Below are positions 16,103 through 23,469 of a stretch of 64,000 nt of DNA, in pieces (positions within the stretch are counted from its first letter, which is position 1; every line of letters starts with the position of its first letter). This stretch comes from Lachnospiraceae bacterium (GTDB lineage Bacteria; Bacillota; Clostridia; Lachnospirales; Lachnospiraceae), in contig JAILNQ010000092.1 in NCBI GenBank assembly GCA_024691425.1, positions 1 to 64,000 on the forward strand, given 5' to 3'. A program made the translations under genes and the position numbers. The notes below the pieces were generated by a model. It had not been told where the DNA came from and searched no databases. It saw only the letters and a list, made by a program, of their open reading frames with translations.

Positions 16103-17608
16103 ATGGAAAAACTTTGCTATGAAACCATTCGAAAAACAGGATATGACGGTTACATCTTAAAGGACGCACCCGAGCGCGTGCTTCAGTTCGGAGAGGGAAA
16201 CTTCCTTCGTGCGTTTACCGATCATTTCATAGATGTTCTGAATGAGAAGACAGGCTTTAACGGAAAAGTCGTGATCTGCCAGCCGAGAGGCGGAGCAAAA
16301 AGCAAAGTCATAAACGGTCAGGACGGTCTGTATACGCTGATGCTCCGCGGCATCACCGGCGGGAAGATGCAGGAGCAGACGCGGATCATATCATGCATTT
16401 CAAGATGTATCAATCCGCTCGAAGAATTTGATGCGCTCCTTGAGTGCGCTCACAATCCCGACCTGAGTTTTATCACAAGCAATACGACGGAGGCGGGCAT
16501 AGTATATGACAGTACCTGCGCACTCTCCGACAGACCCGCGGCAAGCTTTCCGGCAAAGCTTACACAGTTTCTTTACGAACGTTATAAAGCAGGACTGCCC
16601 GGATTTATCATACTGTCATGCGAACTGACAGACAGAAACGGTGATGTGCTCCTTGACTGCGTCAGAAAATATATCAGACAGTGGGCCCTTCCGGATGAGT
16701 TTGATGCCTGGGTGAATAATGAGAATTCATTCTGCTCGACACTTGTTGACAGGATAGTTACCGGATACCCGAAGGATGAGGCAGAAGCGGTATTTGAAAA
16801 GCTCGGATATACTGACGAGCTGCTCGATGCCGGGGAAATCTATGCTTCGTGGGTCATTGAGGGTGATCAAAAGATTTTTGATGAACTGCCGTTTGATAAG
16901 GCAGGCCTTCCGGTGATCATCACGGATAACGTGGATCCTTTTAAGAAGAGAAAAGTCAGGATGCTTAACGGTGCACATACATCAATGTCTCCTGCGGCAT
17001 TTATGGCAGGTATCGATACGGTAGGAGACTGTATGAAGGATCCGGTCATAAGCGCATACGTAAAAAAGGCGTTATACGATGAGATAATCCCGGTGCTTGG
17101 CGAAGACGACCGGAAAGCTTCGGAGCAGTTCGCCGAAGCCGTGTATGACAGATTTTCCAATCCGTTCATCCGGCATGAACTGTTATCGATACTGCTCAAT
17201 ACGACCGCTAAGTGGAAGGCAAGAGTACTGCCGACGGTAACGGAGTACCACGCGGCATTCGGATCGCTCCCCGAGATACTTACATTTTCGTTTGCGGCAT
17301 ACATATATCTTTACCATTCGGCAGATGCGCTTTCATCCGAAGGACTTACCGGAGAGCGAAACGGTAAGAGCTTTACATTAAGCGATGACAGAGATGTTCT
17401 TGAACTGTTTTATTCGCAAAAGGGAGAGGATGTCATAAAAGCAGCCGTAACGATAATGAACAGCGATAAGCTCTGGGACGGGCAGCTTTTGGCCCTGAGC
17501 GGTTTTACCGGAGAAGTTATAAGGGACCTTAAGCTTATCGGGGAATTCGGAATGTATGAGGCAATAAAGCGTATAGCATGCACAGGAACGGAAGGAGGCA
17601 TATCTTGA
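16103..17608 (+). CDS. uxaB: Tagaturonate reductase
   Basis: A 501-residue long-chain mannitol-dehydrogenase-family enzyme. It has the N-terminal nucleotide-binding region with FGEGNFLRAFTDHFID and the catalytic stretch KVRMLNGAHTSMSPAAF (Lys, Asn, His). UxaB reduces tagaturonate to altronate with NADH. The subfamily call over UxuB follows its close fit to UxaB-type N-termini and its position directly before uxaA. The ATG lacks a good SD (CTTATCACC), so translation may be coupled to kduI, which ends 25 bases upstream. Its stop overlaps the TTG start of uxaA. Confidence 0.9.
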   Translation: MEKLCYETIRKTGYDGYILKDAPERVLQFGEGNFLRAFTDHFIDVLNEKTGFNGKVVICQPRGGAKSKVINGQDGLYTLMLRGITGGKMQEQTRIISCISRCINPLEEFDALLECAHNPDLSFITSNTTEAGIVYDSTCALSDRPAASFPAKLTQFLYERYKAGLPGFIILSCELTDRNGDVLLDCVRKYIRQWALPDEFDAWVNNENSFCSTLVDRIVTGYPKDEAEAVFEKLGYTDELLDAGEIYASWVIEGDQKIFDELPFDKAGLPVIITDNVDPFKKRKVRMLNGAHTSMSPAAFMAGIDTVGDCMKDPVISAYVKKALYDEIIPVLGEDDRKASEQFAEAVYDRFSNPFIRHELLSILLNTTAKWKARVLPTVTEYHAAFGSLPEILTFSFAAYIYLYHSADALSSEGLTGERNGKSFTLSDDRDVLELFYSQKGEDVIKAAVTIMNSDKLWDGQLLALSGFTGEVIRDLKLIGEFGMYEAIKRIACTGTEGGIS

Positions 17609-19086
17609 ACATACTCAGGATACATCCGGACGATAACGTGGCGGTTGCCCTTTCCGACATAAAAAAAGATACCGTCATCAATGAGAATGAAAGCGCGGTC
17701 ATGACGACAGAGGATATCACAAAAGGGCACAAGGTCGCACTTTTTGATATCGCAAAAGGGGATAAGGTCATCAAATACGGCAATGCGATAGGGACCGCAA
17801 CCGCCGATATCACAAAGGGAAGTCATGTTCATGTCCATAACATGAAAACGGCTCTTTCGGAGACTTCCGAATATGAGTATCAACCGGTAAGTATGCCCTT
17901 ACGGCCTTGTAAAAAACGTACTTTCAAGGGCTACAAAAGAGCGGACGGAAGCGTCGGGATCAGAAACGAGCTGTGGATAATACCTACCGTGGGGTGCGTA
18001 AATAACATCGCCGAAAAACTTGCCGCATCAGCTGCGTATCCGGCAGATGGCCGGGTGGATGGAGTATATGCATTTACCCATCCTTACGGATGTTCACAGA
18101 TGGGCGACGATCATGCGGTAACAAGAAAGATACTGGCAGGGCTCGCCAAGCACCCAAATGCCGGGGGAGTGCTGATCCTGTCCCTCGGATGTGAGAACCT
18201 GACAAAAGAACAGTTCATTGATGAGCTTGGAACATATGATGACAGAAGAGTAAAGTTTCTGACGTGCCAGGAAGAGACTGACGAGCTTGCAAAAGGCAAA
18301 AGTATACTTGAAGAGCTTGCGGCCTATGCAGGATCTTTTGAGCGGGAGGATATCGACGCCTCGGAACTGACAGTAGGCTTAAAATGCGGAGGCTCGGACG
18401 GACTTTCCGGAGTTACGGCCAATCCCGTTGTCGGAGGATTTTCGGACAGGCTTGTTGCCATGGGAGGCTCAACCATACTGACCGAAGTTCCCGAGATGTT
18501 CGGAGCCGAAAAGATACTGTTTAACCGCTGTATGGACAGGGATACTTTTGACAGGGCGGTTTTAATGGTGAACGACTTCAAGAAATACTACACGGACCAT
18601 GGACAGGTGGTATATGAAAATCCCAGCCCGGGGAACAAGGCCGGAGGGATAACGACACTTGAGGACAAATCATGCGGCTGTGTTCAAAAGGGCGGAACGG
18701 CACCCGTTGTCGACGTGCTCGAATACGGCGATCACGTAAAGCATAAAGGCCTGACGCTTTTATCGGGACCCGGAAACGATCTTGTATCGACCACGGCGCT
18801 TACCGTTGCGGGAGCACACCTGATACTGTTCACAACAGGCAGGGGGACACCTTTCGGTGCACCGGTACCGACGGTGAAGATCTCGTCCAATACCGGGCTT
18901 TACGACAGGAAATGCGGCTGGATCGATTTTAACGCAGGGGTTGTGGCCGACGGGACCGGATCGATAGATGAGACGGCAGACGCTCTTACGGAACTGGTGC
19001 TTGAGATCGCATCTGGCAAAAAGAGCCGTCAGGAGCTCAGCGGATATCGCGGCATCGCAATACTTAAAGACGGTGTGACGCTTTAG
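17605..19086 (+). CDS. uxaA: Altronate dehydratase
   Basis: The TTG at 17605 (SD GGAGG, 6-base spacer, TTGA overlap with the uxaB stop) gives 493 residues, the normal length. An upstream ATG in the same frame would lie inside uxaB and before the SD. The N-terminal ~95 residues are a SAF-type domain and the rest the catalytic UxaA domain, with conserved cysteines in LKCGGSDGLSG and KSCGCVQKGG that fit an iron-dependent dehydratase. It removes water from altronate to give 2-keto-3-deoxygluconate. Confidence 0.93.
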   Translation: MNILRIHPDDNVAVALSDIKKDTVINENESAVMTTEDITKGHKVALFDIAKGDKVIKYGNAIGTATADITKGSHVHVHNMKTALSETSEYEYQPVSMPLRPCKKRTFKGYKRADGSVGIRNELWIIPTVGCVNNIAEKLAASAAYPADGRVDGVYAFTHPYGCSQMGDDHAVTRKILAGLAKHPNAGGVLILSLGCENLTKEQFIDELGTYDDRRVKFLTCQEETDELAKGKSILEELAAYAGSFEREDIDASELTVGLKCGGSDGLSGVTANPVVGGFSDRLVAMGGSTILTEVPEMFGAEKILFNRCMDRDTFDRAVLMVNDFKKYYTDHGQVVYENPSPGNKAGGITTLEDKSCGCVQKGGTAPVVDVLEYGDHVKHKGLTLLSGPGNDLVSTTALTVAGAHLILFTTGRGTPFGAPVPTVKISSNTGLYDRKCGWIDFNAGVVADGTGSIDETADALTELVLEIASGKKSRQELSGYRGIAILKDGVTL

Positions 19087-19124
19087 GATATAAGACAAAG
19101 AGTAAAAATGGGAGGATTAATCAG

Positions 19125-20201
19125 ATGGAAATGACTATGAGGTGGTTCGGGACCGGATTTGATACGGTAACGCTCAAACAGATCAGACAGGTTCCGGGGG
19201 TAACCGGTGTTATCACTACGTTATATGATACGACACCCGGCGAGGTATGGACGCAGGAGCGTATCCACGCACTCAGGGAAGAGGTTGAGGCAGCAGGCCT
19301 TCATATATCGGGAATAGAATCGGTCAACATCCACGATTCCATCAAGATCGGCTCGCCCGACCGCGACAAATATATAGACAACTATATCGAGACTCTTGCA
19401 AACCTCGGCAAAGAGGACATACACATGGTCTGCTATAATTTCATGCCTGTTTTTGACTGGACAAGGTCCGAACTTGCAAGGCGCCGCCCCGACGGGTCCA
19501 CGGTACTTGCATATTCCCAGAAAGCCATCGATGAACTTGATCCCGAGTCAATGTTTGATTCGATAAAAGGTAAGTCAAATGGTGCGATCCTTCCCGGCTG
19601 GGAGCCCGAGCGTATGGCAAAGATCAAAGAGCTGTTTGAGGCATACAAGCCGGTCACCGAGGAGAAACTGTTCGAGAACCTCAAATATTTTCTGGAAAAG
19701 ATCATGCCCGTATGCGGAGAGTATGATATCAATATGGCGATACATCCGGACGATCCGGCCTGGAGCGTGTTCGGTCTTCCGAGGATAATCATCAATCTTG
19801 AAAACATACAGAGGATGATGAAGATGGTGGACGATCCGCATAACGGGGTTACCTTCTGCTCAGGCTCATACGGCACGAACAGGAAGAACGATCTGCCGGC
19901 AATGATAAGGGCACTTAAGGGAAGACTTCACTTTGCCCATGTCAGGAACTTAAAGTTTAATTCGGATGATGATTTTGAAGAAGCGGCACATCTGTCAAGC
20001 GACGGTGACTTTGATCTTTATGAGATCATGAGAGCGCTTTATGACATAGGCTTTGAAGGTCCCATCCGTCCGGACCACGGAAGGATGATATGGGATGAGG
20101 TTGCAATGCCCGGATACGGTCTTTACGACAGGGCGCTCGGTGCGACATATCTTAACGGACTGTGGGAAGCCATAGACAAGAACGCCAAGCGTTCAAAGTA
20201 A
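19125..20201 (+). CDS. uxuA: Mannonate dehydratase
   Basis: A 358-residue TIM-barrel enzyme of the UxuA family. It begins MRWFGTGFDTVTLKQIRQ and carries metal-site signatures NMAIHPDDPAW, TFCSGSYGT and HFAHVRN, ending with RPDHGRMIWDE. It dehydrates mannonate to 2-keto-3-deoxygluconate, the glucuronate-arm equivalent of UxaA. GGAGG lies 9 bases before the ATG. It lies 38 bases after uxaA and 20 before uxuB, so both arms are served by one transcript. Confidence 0.96.
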   Translation: MEMTMRWFGTGFDTVTLKQIRQVPGVTGVITTLYDTTPGEVWTQERIHALREEVEAAGLHISGIESVNIHDSIKIGSPDRDKYIDNYIETLANLGKEDIHMVCYNFMPVFDWTRSELARRRPDGSTVLAYSQKAIDELDPESMFDSIKGKSNGAILPGWEPERMAKIKELFEAYKPVTEEKLFENLKYFLEKIMPVCGEYDINMAIHPDDPAWSVFGLPRIIINLENIQRMMKMVDDPHNGVTFCSGSYGTNRKNDLPAMIRALKGRLHFAHVRNLKFNSDDDFEEAAHLSSDGDFDLYEIMRALYDIGFEGPIRPDHGRMIWDEVAMPGYGLYDRALGATYLNGLWEAIDKNAKRSK

Positions 20202-20221
20202 ACTTTGCGGGAGGATCCGGT

Positions 20222-21841
20222 ATGAAACTGATAGGGATAAAAGATGATGCCGTAAGGGCACAGTTTGAACAAAAGGGATATGTTATCCCTTCATATGACA
20301 GGGAAAAGATCAGGGAGGCGACCGCAAAAGCGCCTGCGTGGGTTCACTTCGGGACAGGGAACATCTTCAGGGCATTTCCCGCAGCGGTACTTGACAAGCT
20401 GCTTTCCGACGGATCATACGACAAAGGTGTCATTGCTGTTGAGGGATTTGACTATGACATCATAGAAAAGGCATACAAGCCTTTTGATGACTTAAGCCTT
20501 CTTGTTACGCTCAAAAGTGACGGAAACATCGAAAAGAGGATCATCGGCTCGGTAACTGAGTCGCTTACCTTTGATACATCAAGGCAGACCGATACCGCAA
20601 GATTAAAAGAGATATTTATCAATCCTTCCCTTCAGATGGTCAGCTTTACGATCACCGAGAAAGGATATTCCCTAAACGGTGCCGATGGCAATCTGTCGAA
20701 GGTCGTTGCAGATGATTTTGAAAATAAGTGTTTTCCTCCTAAGCATCTGATGGGAAGGATAGCATATCTGCTTTACGAGCGGTACAAGGCAGGCGCATAC
20801 CCCGTTGCCATGTCAAGCATGGACAACTGTTCGCATAACGGTGACAAGTTAAAGGCTGCCGTACTTGCATATGCCGACAAATGGGTACAGCAGCAGCTGG
20901 TTGACAAGGGATTTGGCGAATACCTTCGTGATGAGAGCAGGGTCACATTCCCGCTTTCGATGATCGACAAGATCACTCCGAGACCCGACAAGGAAGTTGT
21001 TGCAATGCTTGAGGCCGACGGCTTTGAGAATACCGGGATAATCATTACCGACAAGAACACATACACTGCCGCTTTTGTTAATGCCGAAGAGACACAGTAT
21101 CTTGTCATCGAGGACAAGTTCCCGAACGGACGTCCTCCGTTTGACAAAGGCGGTGTGTATTTTACGGACAGGGAAACGGTTGACAAGGTTGAAAAGATGA
21201 AAGTCTGCACATGCCTCAATCCGCTCCATACGGCGCTTGCCATATTCGGATGTCTCCTGTCATATGATTTTATATCCAAAGAGATGAAGGATGATGACCT
21301 GGCATCGTTTGTCCGCAACATGGGCTATACCGAAGGCATGCCCGTTGTAGTGGACCCGGGCATCATAAGACCCGAAACGTTTATCGGTGAAGTGCTTGAT
21401 AAGCGTCTGGTCAATCCTTTCATGCCCGATACCCCTCAGAGGATCGCATGCGATACCTCCCAGAAGATCCCGATCCGTTTCGGCGTGACCCTTTCATCCT
21501 ACCGCGAAAAGGGAGAAGATCTTACAAAACTCCGTTATATTCCGGTAGTGCTGGCAGGATATCTTCGTTACCTGACGGGAGTGGATGACGAGGGTAATGA
21601 TTTTGAACAAAGCCCTGATCCACTGCTTGAGGAGCTGTCAGGCGTCATGAAAAAGTACAGAGGATTTAAGAGCGCAACGGAGGAAGACCTTCGGCCGGTA
21701 CTGTCAAGGTCGGATGTATTCGGTATCGATCTGTACGCTGTAAATCTGGCGGAAAAGATAACCGGACTGTTTAACGAGATGAACGGATCAAAGGGAAGTG
21801 TAAGAAAGGTCCTTCATGCGATAAATGAACAACAGGCATAG
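20222..21841 (+). CDS. uxuB: Fructuronate reductase (mannitol dehydrogenase family)
   Basis: The ATG at 20222 follows GGGAGG; a longer in-frame start would lie inside uxuA. The 539-residue protein has WVHFGTGNIFRAF at the N-terminus (nucleotide site) and a catalytic domain with CTCLNPLHTALA, where Lys/Asn/His of the family are expected. It is longer than E. coli UxuB (about 486). It reduces fructuronate to mannonate with NADH. The neighbour UxuA supports this over a tagaturonate or mannitol role. Confidence 0.88.
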   Translation: MKLIGIKDDAVRAQFEQKGYVIPSYDREKIREATAKAPAWVHFGTGNIFRAFPAAVLDKLLSDGSYDKGVIAVEGFDYDIIEKAYKPFDDLSLLVTLKSDGNIEKRIIGSVTESLTFDTSRQTDTARLKEIFINPSLQMVSFTITEKGYSLNGADGNLSKVVADDFENKCFPPKHLMGRIAYLLYERYKAGAYPVAMSSMDNCSHNGDKLKAAVLAYADKWVQQQLVDKGFGEYLRDESRVTFPLSMIDKITPRPDKEVVAMLEADGFENTGIIITDKNTYTAAFVNAEETQYLVIEDKFPNGRPPFDKGGVYFTDRETVDKVEKMKVCTCLNPLHTALAIFGCLLSYDFISKEMKDDDLASFVRNMGYTEGMPVVVDPGIIRPETFIGEVLDKRLVNPFMPDTPQRIACDTSQKIPIRFGVTLSSYREKGEDLTKLRYIPVVLAGYLRYLTGVDDEGNDFEQSPDPLLEELSGVMKKYRGFKSATEEDLRPVLSRSDVFGIDLYAVNLAEKITGLFNEMNGSKGSVRKVLHAINEQQA

Positions 21842-21873
21842 TTCTGAAAATATTTTGAAAGCGAGGTAGCAGT

Positions 21874-22095
21874 ATGGAGAAGTTAGATCTTGATCAGTTA
21901 GGACAGGTTACAGGTGGTTTCGTTTTAAACAACGAAGAAAAGAATGAGATCTGGGTAATAAGGCAGGATGGCAGCAAGATCGTGCCGGCGGCGAATCTTG
22001 AGGAAGCCCAGAAGATCGCAAAGCAGTACAATATCAGTACTACGGTGCTAAACGAGAAGGATTACAAAAAGCACTACGGACGTGATTTTGTGTAA
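21874..22095 (+). CDS. 73-aa peptide with double-glycine leader
   Basis: SD GCGAGG precedes the ATG. Residues 4-16 (LDLDQLGQVTGGF) form a double-glycine leader that matches the first GG-leader peptide of this window at L, QL, V and GG. The remaining ~58 residues are charged (IWVIRQDGSKIVPAANLEEA) and have no cysteine, unlike lantibiotic cores. The gene lies 32 bases after uxuB and may ride on the uronate transcript. Its 3' end overlaps the remnant kinase on the other strand. No maturation or export gene is near. A Nif11-like or bacteriocin-type leader family is possible. Confidence 0.7.
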   Translation: MEKLDLDQLGQVTGGFVLNNEEKNEIWVIRQDGSKIVPAANLEEAQKIAKQYNISTTVLNEKDYKKHYGRDFV

Positions 22096-22678
22096 TATCC
22101 GCATATGATGTGAGGAGACACTTAGGACACTTGATTTTTTCTTTTGGCAGGAATCTTATAAGGGTCTGCTCGAGCTCCTCGCTTTTAACAGGCTTCGAGA
22201 GATAATCATCAAAACCTGCACCGATATATTTTTCCCTGGAACCTATTATCGCATCGGCCGTCATGCAGATAACGGGTGTATCCGGATTGGGCCCGTCCTG
22301 TTGAGCGCGGATATTCCTGAGTACTTCGATCTTGGAAAGGTCGAGGATGTCATTTATGATCGACAGAAGATTATTGCCTGCCCCCTCGATGTTTTCCGAA
22401 TACATGCTGATATTTTCGAAAGCCTCTGAAACACTGGGGCTTTTTTCTTCCTTAGCATCTCTGACCTTCTCACATTCCCTTGACACCATTTCATTAAAGC
22501 CGAGAACCGCGTTGATCGGCGTTCGTATCTCGTGGGACATGTTTGCGAGAAACTGTGATTTTGCCTCGTTCGCGTTATCCGCGATCTGTTTCTGCTCACG
22601 CAGCTGATCCATATATCGGTAGTGTTCGCTGTCATCGGAAAGGGAATAAAGCGTTCCTATCCGGGTATCGTCCTCCAT
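22040..22678 (-). pseudogene. Remnant of a hybrid histidine kinase (internal deletion)
   Basis: The 212-residue frame starts abruptly (no SD, stop just upstream) with a short linker, then an intact HisKA box ([21 protein letters not shown]) split by normal spacing, and runs to [12 protein letters not shown]. There it jumps straight to the end of a receiver domain (TPVICMTADAIIG, then [10 protein letters not shown]). The whole ATPase domain and the phospho-acceptor half of the receiver, some 300 residues, are missing; the junction is near 22322-22327. The sequence matches the intact kinases downstream, so recombination or decay of a family member is likely. A short C-terminal CPKC tail follows. 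It cannot act as a kinase. Confidence 0.75.
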
Positions 22679-22723
22679 GCCGGATCCGCTCAGGCATCCT
22701 TATGAAAACAGAATATATCGGAT

Positions 22724-23323
22724 TCATCTGTGATCTTTCCGTATGGACTTGACGATGAAGCGGTACTGTGTTTCGGAAGTGATCTTTCTCCTGTCTTCTT
22801 CTGAAAGTGCAGACCATGCATCAGCTTTATAGCCGGCATCGAGCATCAGAGAGCCGCATTCGGGGCAGAGATACTTATCGCCGTGTCTGACATGATAGGA
22901 GATGCAGTCGCATTTGCTGCATATGAATGCATATTTCTGCTTTGATTTCTTTTCGTTTATCACGGAGCGGATCAGTTTCTGCTGATCCGTTCTGATGTCT
23001 TTTTCGATCTTTCGCGACTCAAGTATCTCGTTTTCCGCATGTCTGACCTGTACATCTCTGTCATCAGCTTTTTTGACAAGCTTGCTTACTACTTCATCTT
23101 TCTGCTCGGGTTCAAGTTCAAATTCAGGAATCGTCATCGGACGGAGCTGAGGCTCGGTCAGCATCTGCATGACCAGCATCCTTTTTCCGGCCGGATTCAG
23201 ACGGTTCCAATGGACGGAATCGACATTAAGAGAGACAAGCTTGCCGCCGCATCTCGGACATCCGTCCGGGTTTCCCTCGACAAGATCAATGAATCTGCAG
23301 TTTTCACAACATCCTACGTGCAT
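22724..23323 (-). CDS. Zinc-ribbon protein, 199 aa, unknown function
   Basis: The protein has an N-terminal zinc ribbon (CCENC ... CPRCGG, residues 5-26) and a second one near residue 134 (ICSKCDC ... YLCPECGSLM). The central segment is charged and helical, and the C-terminal end reads ITSETQYRFIV. SD GAGGGGAAAC precedes the ATG. It has no membrane segment. It may bind nucleic acid or protein, or simply metal; nothing more can be said. It is divergent from the large transporter fusion and upstream of the kinase remnant on the same strand. Confidence 0.75.
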   Translation of the reverse strand: MHVGCCENCRFIDLVEGNPDGCPRCGGKLVSLNVDSVHWNRLNPAGKRMLVMQMLTEPQLRPMTIPEFELEPEQKDEVVSKLVKKADDRDVQVRHAENEILESRKIEKDIRTDQQKLIRSVINEKKSKQKYAFICSKCDCISYHVRHGDKYLCPECGSLMLDAGYKADAWSALSEEDRRKITSETQYRFIVKSIRKDHR

Positions 23324-23432
23324 TGTTTCCCCTCACTCAAGTAAGAGATTAACACATAAATCAGCTCTCTTCAAGGTTTACATAATAGAGTTCTTTCCGG
23401 GCTGTTTTCTGCCATACGCCCTGCATGTTCTG

Positions 23433-23462
23433 TTGACACCGTCCGATTGTAAGAAGTATGAT
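23433..23462 (+). promoter_or_regulatory. Near-consensus sigma-A promoter overlapping a start region
   Basis: TTGACA (23433-23438), 18 bases, TATGAT (23457-23462): eleven of twelve consensus positions. The expected start of transcription (about 23469) falls at the ATG at 23470, which would make the message of the MATE fusion leaderless. Confidence 0.55.
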
Positions 23463-23469
23463 AAATTCA

